From Corallococcus sp. NCRR (lineage in GTDB: Bacteria > Myxococcota > Myxococcia > Myxococcales > Myxococcaceae): a DNA stretch of 64,000 nucleotides. Shown piece after piece: positions 22,600-31,554 of this stretch. The position numbers and the translations under genes were made by a program. A model generated the notes under the pieces. The model made no database searches and was not told where the DNA came from. It saw nothing but the letters and a program-made list of their open reading frames with translations. The first letter of the stretch is position 1. Every line of letters starts with the position of its first letter. The DNA lies in NCBI RefSeq assembly GCF_026965535.1, contig NZ_CP114039.1:496001-560000 (forward strand). The letters run 5' to 3'.

Positions 22600-23097
22600 A
22601 TGAGCGACACCCCTGACATCAAGACCGCTGACCTCTGTGACGCCCACGCGGGCACTCCGCGATTCCAGGTCGCCGAGCCGGGCTTCCTGGACTACGGCGG
22701 GCGCAGGAGTTTTTCCGGACCCATCAGCACCGTGCGCGCGCCGGAGGACAACTCGCTGGTGCGCAAGGCATTGGAGGAGCCCGGCCAGGGCCGCGTGCTG
22801 GTGGTGGATGGCGGAGGCAGCCGCCGCTGCGCGCTGGTCGGTGACGTGCTCGCGGCCCTGGGCCAGAAGAACGGCTGGGCGGGCGTGGTGGTCAACGGCT
22901 GCATCCGCGACGCGGAAGAGGTCGGCCGCACCGGCATCGGCGTGAAGGCGCTGGGCACCCACCCGCTCAAGAGCGGCAAGCGCAACGAGGGCCAGCGCGA
23001 CGTGGAGGTGCGCTTCGCCGGCGTCACCTTCACCCCTGGCCATCACCTCTACGCGGACGCGGACGGCATCGTCACTTCGGAGAAGGCGCTGCGCTGA
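22600..23097 (+). CDS. rraA: RraA-like ribonuclease activity regulator
   Basis: 165 residues from the ATG at 22600 ([16 protein letters not shown]). RraA signatures are present: the N-terminal [37 protein letters not shown] and a C-terminal ADADGIV. In E. coli RraA binds RNase E and inhibits it. Many relatives are instead 4-hydroxy-4-methyl-2-oxoglutarate aldolases, which share the fold and the GCIRD region, so the alternative stays open. Its last 26 bases overlap the end of the convergent oxyR gene. The long open frame upstream of 22600 has no such similarity and is not part of the gene. Confidence 0.85.
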   Translation: MSDTPDIKTADLCDAHAGTPRFQVAEPGFLDYGGRRSFSGPISTVRAPEDNSLVRKALEEPGQGRVLVVDGGGSRRCALVGDVLAALGQKNGWAGVVVNGCIRDAEEVGRTGIGVKALGTHPLKSGKRNEGQRDVEVRFAGVTFTPGHHLYADADGIVTSEKALR

Positions 23098-24016
23098 GCC
23101 TCCCCTTCCCTGCCCCGGGCCACACGGAGCGCAGCGTCCCCGCGATGGTGCGCAGCGCCTCCGCCCTCGGGTGCCCCGGGCGCCACGCCAGCGCGAGCGT
23201 CCGGCCCGGCCCCGGCGGCGCGAAGGGCCTCACCACCAGCTCCCCCCGCCGGTTCTCCATGGGCACCGCCAACTGGGGCAACAGCGTGACGCTGCCCACC
23301 GCCATCACCATCTGCGCGAGCGTCGTCAGGCTGGTGGCGCGGTAGTCCACCTCGCGCGCCCCCACGCGCGTGCACAGCGCCAATGTCTGACTGCGGAAGC
23401 AGTGCCCGTCCTCCAGCAGCAACACGTCCTCGTCATCCAGGTCGCGCAGTTGCACGTGCTTCTTCTTCTCCAGCGGATGCCCCGGCGGCGCCGCCACGAC
23501 GAAGGGATCCTCCGCGATGACCACGTGCTCCACCTGACGCCCCAGCTCCACGTCCACCGCCAGCAGCGCCGCGTCCAGCCGGCCCTCGTCCATGTCGCGC
23601 ATCAGCAGCGCCGTCTTCTCCTCCCGCAGGCGCAGTTGCAGCTTCGGGTAGCGCTTCACCAGCGCGGGCACCACCTCCGGCAACACGTAGGGCGCCACCG
23701 TGGGAATGGCTCCCAGGTGCAGCGGCCCCGCGAACGGGTCCCCCATCCTCGCCGCCGCCTTGAGGATGTCCTCCGCCTCCGTGAGCACCCGGCGCGCCCG
23801 CGCCACCAGTTCCTCACCCGCGGGCGTGAGCATCACCCGGCGCGCGTCCCGCTCGAACACCTTCACCCCGAGCACCGACTCCAGCTGTTGAATCTGCGCG
23901 CTCAGGGCGGGCTGGGAGACGTGGCACCGCTCGGCCGCCCGCCGGAATCCCAGCGTCTCCGCCACCGCCACCAGGTACTCCAACTGCCGCAGGGTGATGT
24001 CGTTCAGAGAGGCCAT
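23072..24016 (-). CDS. oxyR: LysR-family peroxide sensor OxyR
   Basis: 314 residues. The N-terminal winged helix-turn-helix (about 8-66) has [16 protein letters not shown]. The regulatory domain carries [15 protein letters not shown], with Cys206 and Cys215 spaced exactly as the redox pair Cys199/Cys208 of E. coli OxyR, so it should form a disulfide on H2O2 exposure and activate transcription. It is divergent from the catalase gene across 139 bases that contain an OxyR-type half-site. Its 3' end overlaps the rraA stop by 26 bases. This is the most confident regulatory assignment in the window. Confidence 0.93.
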   Translation of the reverse strand: MASLNDITLRQLEYLVAVAETLGFRRAAERCHVSQPALSAQIQQLESVLGVKVFERDARRVMLTPAGEELVARARRVLTEAEDILKAAARMGDPFAGPLHLGAIPTVAPYVLPEVVPALVKRYPKLQLRLREEKTALLMRDMDEGRLDAALLAVDVELGRQVEHVVIAEDPFVVAAPPGHPLEKKKHVQLRDLDDEDVLLLEDGHCFRSQTLALCTRVGAREVDYRATSLTTLAQMVMAVGSVTLLPQLAVPMENRRGELVVRPFAPPGPGRTLALAWRPGHPRAEALRTIAGTLRSVWPGAGKGRLSAAPSPK

Positions 24017-24040
24017 GGTCCGTCCTTGACGCCTGGAACC

Positions 24041-24057
24041 GATAGCCCCTGCCTATC
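24041..24057. promoter_or_regulatory. Candidate OxyR binding site between oxyR and the catalase gene
   Basis: GATAG, seven bases, CTATC: a perfect 5-bp inverted repeat containing ATAG-N7-CTAT, the spacing of the OxyR half-site consensus ATAGnTnnnAnCTAT (8 of 10 specified bases match). A weaker half-site, 5 of 10, begins seven bases further at 24064. A possible catalase promoter, TTGGCC at 24078 and TACCTT at 24102 with an 18-base spacer, would put the site near -65. Confidence 0.6.
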
Positions 24058-24155
24058 ACTCCCATCCAAACGATGTCTTGGCCCAATCAGCGAGACCTCT
24101 CTACCTTTCTCCGCGTCGAAGTGCCCCGAAGACCTCCACGCAAAGGAAAGCGTCC

Positions 24156-25625
24156 ATGTCCCCGCGACCCACCCTGACGACCGAAGCCGGCGCGCCGGTC
24201 TCCGACAACCAGCACTCGCAGACGGCCGGTCCCAACGGTCCGGTGCTGCTCCAGGACCACCACCTGCTGGAGAAGCTGGCCCGCTTCAACCGCGAGCGCA
24301 TCCCGGAGCGCGTGGTGCACGCGGTGGGCTCCGGCGCCTACGGCACGTTCGAAGTCACCCAGGACATCACCCGCTTCACGCGCATGAAGGTCTTCAGCGC
24401 GGTGGGCAAGAAGACGGAGGCCTTCCTGCGCTTCTCCACCGTGGCGGGCTCCAAGGGCGCGCCGGACACCGCCCGCGACCCGCGCGGCTTCGCGGTGCGC
24501 TTCTACACGGAGGACGGCAACTGGGACCTGGTGGGCAACAACACGCCGGTGTTCTTCCTGCGCGACGGCATCAAGTTCCCGGACTTCATCCACTCGCAGA
24601 AGTACGACCCGTACACGAACTGCCAGGAGCCGGACAACGTCTGGGATTTCTTCTCCTACTCACCGGAGGCCACGCACCAGTTCACCTGGCTCTTCGGCGA
24701 CCGGGGCATCCCGGCGACGCTGCGTCACATGGATGGCTTTGGCTCGCACACCTTCCAGTGGGCGAACGCGAAGGGCGAGCGCTTCTGGGTGAAGTTCCAT
24801 TTCAAGACGGACCAGGGCATCCGCACCCTCACCACGCAGGAGGCGGAAGCCCTTGGCGGCAAGGACCCGCAGCACCACCAGCGCGACCTGTACCAGGCCA
24901 TCGACCGGGGCGAGTTCCCCTCGTGGACGCTCAAGGTGCAGGTGATGCCGGAGGCGGACGCCGCGAACTACCGCTTCAACCCGTTCGACCTGACCAAGGT
25001 GTGGCCCTACAAGGACTACCCGCTGATGGAGGTGGGCAGGCTCACGCTCGACCGCAACCCGGAGAACTTCTTCGCGGAGGTGGAGCAGGCCGCGTTGGAT
25101 CCATCGCACTTCGTGCCCGGCATCGGCCCGTCCCCGGACCGGATGCTCCAGGCGCGCCTGTTCGCCTACGGTGACGCGCACCGCTACCGGCTGGGCATCA
25201 ACAGCACGCAGCTGCCGGTGAACGCGCCCAGGGGCGTGAAGGGCGGCGCGCGCAACTACGGCCGTGACGGCGCCATGCGCTTCGACGGCAACGGCGGGCG
25301 CGGCCCCAACTACGAGCCCAACAGCTTCAACGGCCCCGCGCAGACGGACGAGGGCTACGGCACGGGCTACGCGGTGAGCGGCATGACGGGCACCTTCGTC
25401 CACGGCAAGCACGCCGAGGACACCGACTTCGTCCAGGCCGGCGCCCTCTACCGGCTGATGGACGAGGCGGCGAAGGCGCGGCTGGTGGAGAACCTCTCCG
25501 GCAGCCTGGCGCAGGTGAGCCGCGAGGACATCATCATCCGGGCCATCGCCCACTTCCGCGCCGCCGACGAGGACTACGGCTCACGCATCGCGAACTCCGT
25601 CCAGCAGAAGCGCCGCGCCCGCTAG
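24156..25625 (+). CDS. katA: Monofunctional heme catalase (clade 3 size)
   Basis: 489 residues from the ATG at 24156, preceded by AAAGGAAAG. Catalytic His55 lies in RVVHAVGSGAYGTFEV, the distal Asn128 in DLVGNNTPVFF, and the proximal heme ligand Tyr338 in RLFAYGDAHRYR. The length fits small-subunit clade 3 catalases. It destroys H2O2 in the cytoplasm. It is divergent from oxyR with an OxyR site between them, and the ankyrin gene follows after 15 bases, giving a catalase-ankyrin operon like katB-ankB of Pseudomonas. The enzyme class is certain; the exact letter of the symbol is by convention. Confidence 0.95.
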   Translation: MSPRPTLTTEAGAPVSDNQHSQTAGPNGPVLLQDHHLLEKLARFNRERIPERVVHAVGSGAYGTFEVTQDITRFTRMKVFSAVGKKTEAFLRFSTVAGSKGAPDTARDPRGFAVRFYTEDGNWDLVGNNTPVFFLRDGIKFPDFIHSQKYDPYTNCQEPDNVWDFFSYSPEATHQFTWLFGDRGIPATLRHMDGFGSHTFQWANAKGERFWVKFHFKTDQGIRTLTTQEAEALGGKDPQHHQRDLYQAIDRGEFPSWTLKVQVMPEADAANYRFNPFDLTKVWPYKDYPLMEVGRLTLDRNPENFFAEVEQAALDPSHFVPGIGPSPDRMLQARLFAYGDAHRYRLGINSTQLPVNAPRGVKGGARNYGRDGAMRFDGNGGRGPNYEPNSFNGPAQTDEGYGTGYAVSGMTGTFVHGKHAEDTDFVQAGALYRLMDEAAKARLVENLSGSLAQVSREDIIIRAIAHFRAADEDYGSRIANSVQQKRRAR

Positions 25626-25640
25626 GGAGGAATGCCGGCC

Positions 25641-26180
25641 ATGAGCCCCACGAACGATCCGAGGCCCCCCCTTCCCACTCCGGCCGACCATGACGCCGCC
25701 CTGATGGACGTCGCGAGGTCCGCCTTCGCGATGGCCCGAGCGGGCGATGCCGGGAAGCTCCGGCAGATGCTCGACGCCGGGATACCCGTGGGGCTGCGCA
25801 ACGAGCGGGGGGACTCCCTGCTGATGCTCGCCAGCTACCACGGCCACGTGGAGGCGACGCGGCTGCTGTTGCAACGCGGGGCGTCCCCGGAGCAGCCCAA
25901 CGACGCCGGCCAGACGCCCCTGGCCGGCGCGGCCTTCAAGGGCAACGTGGCCATCGCCACGGTGCTCCTGGACGCGAGCGCGGACGTGGACGGCGCGGGC
26001 CCGGACGGCCGCACCCCGCTGATGTTCGCGGCCATGTTCGACAAGCTGGAGCTGGTGGAGCTGCTCATCCAGCGCGGCGCGAAGAGCGAGCAGCGGGACG
26101 CGGACAAGCGCACCGCGCTGGACTACGCGCGGGCACTCGGTGCGTGGCGCACGGCCACGCGGTTGGAGTCCAGGTCCTGA
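25641..26180 (+). CDS. Ankyrin-repeat protein, AnkB-like partner of catalase
   Basis: 179 residues. The ATG at 25641 is ten bases from GGAGG at 25626-25630; an ATG at 25632 is too close to it, and 25641 also matches the start of the paralog at 27765. It has four to five ankyrin repeats, with units such as DSLLMLASYHGHVEATRLLL, AGQTPLAGAAFKGN and DGRTPLMFAAMFDKLELVELL. It has no signal peptide. In Pseudomonas AnkB encoded after katB is needed for full catalase activity, so a similar chaperone-like role is inferred. A second copy lies beyond the di-heme peroxidase gene. Confidence 0.87.
   Translation: MSPTNDPRPPLPTPADHDAALMDVARSAFAMARAGDAGKLRQMLDAGIPVGLRNERGDSLLMLASYHGHVEATRLLLQRGASPEQPNDAGQTPLAGAAFKGNVAIATVLLDASADVDGAGPDGRTPLMFAAMFDKLELVELLIQRGAKSEQRDADKRTALDYARALGAWRTATRLESRS
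25800..26130. repeat. Duplicated ankyrin coding block, copy 1
   Basis: This 331-base block aligns without gaps to 27918-28248 and the two read almost the same at DNA level, including shared runs around the DSLLMLASYHGH and DGRTPLMFAAMF segments. It indicates a fairly recent gene duplication flanking the peroxidase gene. Confidence 0.75.
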
Positions 26181-26190
26181 GCCCGCGCTG

Positions 26191-27543
26191 TCACTGGAAG
26201 TAGCCGTCCGAGAGCGTGCGCAGGAAGGCGACGAGGGCCTGCTCCTCCTGGGGGGACAGGCCCAGGTTGCCCATCTCCTGCGTGTTGATGTTCAGCCCCA
26301 CCTCCGGCAGGGGCCAGCAGTCCACACCGGGCATCCCAGACGCGCTCCCCGTGCAGACCGGCAGCACGTCACGCGTGTTGTAGAAGTGGACGATGGACTC
26401 GAGGCTCTTGAAGTAGCCGTTGTGGCCATAGGCCTTGGTGAACCCCGGGAACGGACGCTTGTCCACGTTGCGCAGGGTGGGGACCTTGACCCTGCCCAGG
26501 TTGGCGCGCGCATAGGGCGCATAGTCCTGGCGCGTCTGGAGGAAGCCGCCCAGGCCCGTGTCGATCCAGAAGGGCCCGTCCGGGTTGAACTGGAGCTGCC
26601 AGTACCAGGGGTTGAGCAGGTTGCGCGGCACGCCCAGGTTCTCGAAGGTGTAGTCGGTGAAGAGCGGCGGCTCGCCGTGCGGGCCTCGCTGGCTCGTGTG
26701 GCAGTTGTCGCAGTTCGCCTTGCCCTCGAAGAGCCTCAGGCCCCACTGCTCCTGCGAGGAGAGCCGCGCGCGGCCGGCGAGATAAGCGTCGTATTTCGAA
26801 GAGAAGGCGTTCACCTCGCGAGAGCTCTCGTACGCGGCGATGGACCTCGCGATGTTGTCATACGCGCGCGGCACGTCGCCGCAGATGCGCGCGCCCCAGA
26901 CAGACCGGAAGAGGTCGCCGTACGGGCCGCCGCAGACCTTGGCCACCACCGCGGCCTCGCTGGGGTTGTTCTGCTCCACCGGGTTGAGGAAGGGGCCCTG
27001 CGCCTGGTCCGCGGCGGGGTTGCCCAATTCCTCGCCGGTGGCGCGGCCATCCCAGAAGTTGCCGCCCACGAAGGCGGGCTGGCCTGGCGTCACCAGGTGG
27101 AGGATGGGAGCCGGCGTGGCATAGGCGGATGACGGCGGCTTGCGATTGCCGAAGCGGCCCCGCACGGCGCCTTCGTATACAGAGCCGGTGAGGTTGATGA
27201 GCAGGCTGGGACCCGTCCAGCCCACCTCGGGGCCATGACAGACGGCACAGGCCTGGCCCATGGGCTCGGAGAGGCGGCGGTCGAAGAAGAGCAGCTTGCC
27301 CAGCCGCTCCACGGGCTTCAGCCCGCCAGCCGCCGACGTGGGCTCCTCGCGCAGCGTGGCCTCGAAGATGGCCAGGGCCTGGAGGGATTCCGCTGTCTCC
27401 GGCGGCTTTGCGTCGTCTGGAGTGTCCCCGCTCGCGGGAGCTTTCAATGACAACGTCCCCGGAGCCGGAGCGACTTCGCACGCCAGCGGCCCGCCCAGCG
27501 CCAGCAGCAGGGACAACCTCCACCATGACCGTGAGTCGCGCAT
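26191..27543 (-). CDS. Di-heme cytochrome c peroxidase family lipoprotein
   Basis: 450 residues from the ATG at 27543. The signal peptide ends LGGPLAC with lipobox Cys22, so it is tethered to a membrane facing the periplasm. Two c-type heme sites are visible: CAVCH at 99-103 and CDNCH at about 275-279. Family blocks include LGKLLFFDRRLS, FWDGRA, VPTLRNV, FPGFTKAYGHNGYF and LSPQEEQALVAFLRTL. This is the bacterial cytochrome c peroxidase/MauG superfamily; the Met/His ligand at the high-potential heme was not checked. It probably reduces H2O2 outside the cytoplasm, complementing catalase. It lies between the two ankyrin genes on the opposite strand. Confidence 0.88.
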   Translation of the reverse strand: MRDSRSWWRLSLLLALGGPLACEVAPAPGTLSLKAPASGDTPDDAKPPETAESLQALAIFEATLREEPTSAAGGLKPVERLGKLLFFDRRLSEPMGQACAVCHGPEVGWTGPSLLINLTGSVYEGAVRGRFGNRKPPSSAYATPAPILHLVTPGQPAFVGGNFWDGRATGEELGNPAADQAQGPFLNPVEQNNPSEAAVVAKVCGGPYGDLFRSVWGARICGDVPRAYDNIARSIAAYESSREVNAFSSKYDAYLAGRARLSSQEQWGLRLFEGKANCDNCHTSQRGPHGEPPLFTDYTFENLGVPRNLLNPWYWQLQFNPDGPFWIDTGLGGFLQTRQDYAPYARANLGRVKVPTLRNVDKRPFPGFTKAYGHNGYFKSLESIVHFYNTRDVLPVCTGSASGMPGVDCWPLPEVGLNINTQEMGNLGLSPQEEQALVAFLRTLSDGYFQ

Positions 27544-27682
27544 GTCCGGCACCTCGATTGAGAGCGGCCAGGGTGCCGTCGCCACCGGGCCCCGGCCATG
27601 GTCCGGGAGCGCGGGTTGATGTCGGATTCCCGGGATGAGATTGCCCTTTGGACAGGTCCCTCATGGGACCGGGTGCCTCGCA

Positions 27683-27709
27683 TTGACGGAAGGGGAGGCT
27701 GTCGATACT
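27683..27709 (+). promoter_or_regulatory. Possible housekeeping promoter of the second ankyrin gene
   Basis: TTGACG at 27683-27688 and GATACT at 27704-27709 are separated by 15 bases, shorter than the ideal 17. The start codon is 56 bases downstream. This is a weak match that rests on similarity to a -35/-10 consensus only. Confidence 0.25.
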
Positions 27710-27764
27710 CCGGGGGCACCTCCCTCGGACACGGCGGAGGGCCTGTCAGGAAGGAACACCGACC

Positions 27765-28298
27765 ATGAGCTCCCCGAACGATCCGAAGAATGCCTCCCCG
27801 TCCGCCGAGGACGCCGCCGTGCTGGACTTCGTGCGGAGCGCCTTCGCGCTGGTCCGCTCGGGGGACGCCGGCAAGCTGCGCGAGATGCTCGACGCAGGGC
27901 TCCCCGTGACTGTTCGCAACGAGCGGGGCGACTCCCTGCTGATGCTGGCCAGCTACCACGGCCACGTGGAGGCGACGCGCCTGCTGCTGGAGCGCGGGGC
28001 GGACCCCGAGCAGCCCAACGACGCCGGCCAGACGCCCCTGGCCGGCGCGGCGTTCAAGGGCAACGAGGCCATCGCCACGGTGCTCCTGGACGCGGGCGCG
28101 GACGTGGACGGCGTGGGCCCGGATGGCCGCACGCCGCTGATGTTCGCGGCCATGTTCGACAAGCTGGAGATGATGGAGCTGCTCATCCAGCGCGGCGCGG
28201 ACCACCGGGCCCGGGACGCGGACAAGCGCACCGCGCTGGACTACGCGCGCTCCATGGGCGCGCAGCGCGCGGCCGCCCGGTTGGACCCAAAGCCCTGA
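27765..28298 (+). CDS. Ankyrin-repeat protein, paralog of the gene at 25641
   Basis: 177 residues, start MSSPNDPKN, with AGGAAGGAAC upstream of the ATG. Repeats and order are the same as in the first copy; differences cluster at the N-terminus and at a few loop positions (for example GADHRARDADKR against GAKSEQRDADKR). No signal peptide. It stands alone behind its own upstream region rather than in the catalase operon, so expression may differ from its twin. It may serve the di-heme peroxidase or be a spare catalase helper; this is inference. It converges on the transketolase gene with a three-base gap. Confidence 0.85.
   Translation: MSSPNDPKNASPSAEDAAVLDFVRSAFALVRSGDAGKLREMLDAGLPVTVRNERGDSLLMLASYHGHVEATRLLLERGADPEQPNDAGQTPLAGAAFKGNEAIATVLLDAGADVDGVGPDGRTPLMFAAMFDKLEMMELLIQRGADHRARDADKRTALDYARSMGAQRAAARLDPKP
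27918..28248. repeat. Duplicated ankyrin coding block, copy 2
   Basis: Partner of 25800-26130, in the same orientation and of the same length (331 bases). The peroxidase gene and about 220 bases of intergenic DNA lie between the copies. Confidence 0.75.
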
Positions 28299-28301
28299 GC
28301 C

Positions 28302-30194
28302 TCACGCGTTCGTGTGGCCCCAGGCGTCCTCGGACGGCCTTTCCCGGGCCGTCCCCTCCCCCACCAGCGAGGTGACGGCCTCCACGATGTGCCCCGCGTC
28401 GATGCCGGCGGCGTCCAGCAGCTCCGCGGGCTTGCCGGAGCCAGGCATCTTCGTCACCGCGAGCCGCACCACGGTGGGCAGCCGCTCGCGCTCGCCGGTG
28501 AAGGCCTCCAGCACCGCGTCCGCCAGGCCCCCTTCCGCCCAGTGGTCCTCCACCACGATGAGCCGCCCCAGCGTCTCGCGCGCGGCCTTGCGCAGCGTCT
28601 TCGCGTCCACCGGCTTCACGGAGTACAGGTCGATGACGCGCACCGCGAGGCCGTCCTTCTTCAGCGCTTCGTAGGCCTTGAGCGCCTCGTGCAGCGTGAT
28701 GCCGGCGGCCACCACCGTCGCCACGTCCTCATCGGACTGCCTCACCACCTTGCTGCCGCCAATGGGGAAGTCCTCCGTCGCCGGGTAGAGCACCGGCGTC
28801 TTCTCACGGGTGCTGCGCAGGTAGGTGATGCCCTGGCGCTCCACCAACTGCGCCAGCAGCTTCGCGGTCTGGTTCGCGTCGCTCGGGTAGACCACCGTGC
28901 TGCCGCCCACCGCGCGCATCATCGCCAGGTCCTCCAGCGCCATCTGCGACGGGCCGTCCTCGCCAATGGACACGCCCGCGTGGCTGCCGCACAGGTGCAC
29001 CGTGGCGTTGGAGATGGCCGCCATGCGCACCTGATCAAAGGCGCGCGACAGGAAGGCCGCGAAGGTGCTGACGAAGGCCTTCTTGCCCAGCACCGCCATG
29101 CCCACCGCGCTGGACACCATGTTCTGCTCCGCGATGAACATCTCGAAGTAGCGCTTCGGGTGCGCCTTCTGGAACTCGTTCGAGTACGTGGAGTTGGACA
29201 CCTCCGCGTCCAGCGCCACCACGTCCGGCCGGGCGTTGCCCAGCGCCAGGAGCGCGTCGCCATACGCCTTGCGCGTGGCCTCCTTCTGGCCCACTTCATA
29301 CGTGGGCAGTTGCAACGGTGAGGCCTTGTCCTGGACGGTGGCCTTCAGCGGCTCCGGCTTCTTCACCTGGATGCGGACATCACGCGCTCCGCCCAGCTCG
29401 CGGATGGCGTCCTTCGCCTTGTCCTCCGGCAGCGGCTTGCCGTGCCAGCCATCGTGGTTGGCGATGAGCGAGGAGCCGTGCCCCTTCTCCGTCTTGCAGA
29501 TGAGGCAGGTGGGCTGTCCCTTCTTCGCCTGGGCTTCGGCGAAGGCCCGGTCAATGGCGTCCAGGTCATGCCCGTCCAGCGTGATGGCGTTCCACCCGAA
29601 GGCGCGGACGCGGGCCGCGTAGGCCTCCAGGTTCCAGCCCAGCTCCGTCTCACGGCTCTGCCCCAGACGGTTCACGTCGATGATGGCGCACAGGTTGTCC
29701 AGCCCGTAGTGGCTGGCCTTGTCGAACGCCTCCCACACGGAGCCCTCCGCCGTCTCGCTGTCTCCCATGAGCACGTAGGTGCGGAAGGGCAGCCCGTCCA
29801 TCCTGGCGCCCAGCGCCATGCCCACGCCCACGGCCAGGCCCTGCCCGAGCGAGCCGGTGGCCACGTCCACGAGCGGCAGCACGTGCGGGTTCGGGTGCCC
29901 CTCCAGCCGGCTGCCGAATTTGCGCAGGGAGAGTAATTCCCGGTCGTCGATGGCGCCCGCCGCCTTGAAGGCGGAGTAGAGGACCGGGCAGGCGTGGCCC
30001 TTGGAGAGCACGAAGCGGTCGTTGTTGGGGGCCTTCGGCTGCTGGAAGTCGAAGCGCAGGTACTTCTGGAACAGCACGGCCATGATGTCCGCCGCGGACA
30101 TGGACGAGCTGGGATGGCCCGAGCCCGCCGCCGTGGTGCAGCGGATGCTGTCGATGCGCAGCTGCGCCGCGAGGTCCGCCAGGGTGTCCGCCAT
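28302..30194 (-). CDS. tkt: Transketolase
   Basis: 630 residues from the ATG at 30194 (MADTLADLAAQL). Thiamine diphosphate and active-site blocks are present: GSGHPSSSMSAADIM, LSKGHACPVLYSAF, GDSETAEGSVWEA, IDVNRLGQS, EQNMVSSAVGMA, and GSHAGVSIGEDGPSQMALED in the pyrimidine domain. GDSE replaces the common GDG, as in the shorter, animal-like transketolases of about 620 residues. It moves two-carbon units in the pentose phosphate pathway. It is divergent from transaldolase across 195 bases, so both non-oxidative pentose phosphate enzymes sit side by side and may share a control region. Confidence 0.94.
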   Translation of the reverse strand: MADTLADLAAQLRIDSIRCTTAAGSGHPSSSMSAADIMAVLFQKYLRFDFQQPKAPNNDRFVLSKGHACPVLYSAFKAAGAIDDRELLSLRKFGSRLEGHPNPHVLPLVDVATGSLGQGLAVGVGMALGARMDGLPFRTYVLMGDSETAEGSVWEAFDKASHYGLDNLCAIIDVNRLGQSRETELGWNLEAYAARVRAFGWNAITLDGHDLDAIDRAFAEAQAKKGQPTCLICKTEKGHGSSLIANHDGWHGKPLPEDKAKDAIRELGGARDVRIQVKKPEPLKATVQDKASPLQLPTYEVGQKEATRKAYGDALLALGNARPDVVALDAEVSNSTYSNEFQKAHPKRYFEMFIAEQNMVSSAVGMAVLGKKAFVSTFAAFLSRAFDQVRMAAISNATVHLCGSHAGVSIGEDGPSQMALEDLAMMRAVGGSTVVYPSDANQTAKLLAQLVERQGITYLRSTREKTPVLYPATEDFPIGGSKVVRQSDEDVATVVAAGITLHEALKAYEALKKDGLAVRVIDLYSVKPVDAKTLRKAARETLGRLIVVEDHWAEGGLADAVLEAFTGERERLPTVVRLAVTKMPGSGKPAELLDAAGIDAGHIVEAVTSLVGEGTARERPSEDAWGHTNA

Positions 30195-30389
30195 CGTGTC
30201 GCTCCGGGGTTGGGGGTCCGCCGGTACTGTGTTGACTGTTCCGGCTCGCGAGAAGCGCTGCCCCCCGCCGGCCCTGTTCACAGGCAGAATCCGCGAGTGC
30301 CTGCCCGCCCGGCCGGACCTGGGCGACGGGGCATGCGCACATTGAAAGAACGCCATCCGGGGAGCCCTGGGCCCCCGCCGGGAGAATCC

Positions 30390-31511
30390 ATGAATCCGCT
30401 GCGACAGCTCGCCGAGTTCGGCCAATCCGTCTGGGTGGACAACCTCCAGCGCAGCTACATCACGAAGGGCACGCTGAAGAAGTTCATCGAGGAGGACGGC
30501 CTCAAGGGGCTCACCTCCAACCCGACCATCTTCCAGAAGGCCGTGTCGGGCAGCGACGACTACCAGGACCTCTTCGACGCGGCGAAGGGCAAGGGCCTCT
30601 CCGGCAACGACCTGTATGAGCAGCTCGCCGTGCGCGACGTGCAGGGCGCCGCGGACCTCCTCAAGCCCGTGTACGACGCGACGAAGGGCCAGGACGGCTA
30701 CGCGTCCCTGGAGGTGTCCCCCCGGCTGGCGCTGGACACGAACGGCACGCTGGAGGAGGCGCGGCGGCTGTGGAAGACGCTGGCGCGGCCCAACGTGATG
30801 ATCAAGGTCCCGGGCACCCTGCCGGGCCTGCCTGCCTTCGAGCAGCTCACCGCCGAGGGCATCAACGTCAACGTGACGCTGCTCTTCAGCCAGGAGCGCT
30901 ACAAGGAGATCGCCGAGGCCTACGTCGCGGGCCTGGAGAAGCTCGCCGCGTCCGGCGGGGACGTGAGCCGCGTGGCGAGCGTGGCGTCGTTCTTCATCAG
31001 CCGCATCGACGCCATCGTGGACAAGGAGATTGAGAAGAAGCTGAAGGCGGGCGCCACGCCGGAGCAGCAGAAGGCGATGGAGGGGCTGAGCGGCAAGGTG
31101 GCCATCGCCAACGCGAAGCTCGCCTACCGCACCTTCCAGGAGGTCTTCGGGAGCGCGCGCTGGAAGGCGCTCGCGGCGAAGGGCGCGAAGGTGCAGCGGG
31201 TGCTCTGGGCGAGCACCAGCACCAAGAGCCCGAAGCTGCGCGACGTGCTCTACGTGGAGGAGCTCATCGGCCGCGACACGGTGAACACCATGCCGCCCGC
31301 CACCATCGACGCGTTCCGCGACCACGGCAAGGTGCGCTCCAGCCTGGAGGAGGACCTGCCGGGGGCGGAGGCGACCATGCGCCAGTTGGAGGCGGCCGGC
31401 ATCTCCATGAAGACCGTGACGGACGAGCTGGCCACGGACGGCATCCGCCTGTTCACGGAGTCCTTCGATCAGCTCCTCTCCGCGGTGGGAGAGAAGCTGA
31501 AGAAGACGTAG
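30390..31511 (+). CDS. tal: Transaldolase
   Basis: 373 residues from the ATG at 30390 (MNPLRQLAEFGQS). Diagnostic blocks are VDNLQRSYI, LTSNPTIFQKA, RPNVMIKVPGT with the Schiff-base lysine, NVNVTLLFSQERY, and VASFFISRID. The length and the N-terminal SVWVDNLQR-type opening fit the longer bacterial transaldolase group seen in actinobacteria and cyanobacteria. It exchanges three-carbon units between sedoheptulose 7-phosphate and glyceraldehyde 3-phosphate. A GC-rich hairpin just after the stop separates it from the convergent giant NTPase gene. Confidence 0.94.
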   Translation: MNPLRQLAEFGQSVWVDNLQRSYITKGTLKKFIEEDGLKGLTSNPTIFQKAVSGSDDYQDLFDAAKGKGLSGNDLYEQLAVRDVQGAADLLKPVYDATKGQDGYASLEVSPRLALDTNGTLEEARRLWKTLARPNVMIKVPGTLPGLPAFEQLTAEGINVNVTLLFSQERYKEIAEAYVAGLEKLAASGGDVSRVASVASFFISRIDAIVDKEIEKKLKAGATPEQQKAMEGLSGKVAIANAKLAYRTFQEVFGSARWKALAAKGAKVQRVLWASTSTKSPKLRDVLYVEELIGRDTVNTMPPATIDAFRDHGKVRSSLEEDLPGAEATMRQLEAAGISMKTVTDELATDGIRLFTESFDQLLSAVGEKLKKT

Positions 31512-31520
31512 GAATCGGCC

Positions 31521-31554
31521 TTCTGCCCGGCGGTCAGGCTGACGCCGGGCGGAA
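31521..31554. terminator. Hairpin shared by convergent tal and the giant NTPase gene
   Basis: TTCTGCCCGGCG and CGCCGGGCGGAA pair over 12 positions, including one G-U, around a 10-base loop. It starts ten bases after the tal stop and includes the NTPase stop codon at 31534. No T-run follows on either strand, so termination strength is uncertain. Confidence 0.5.
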
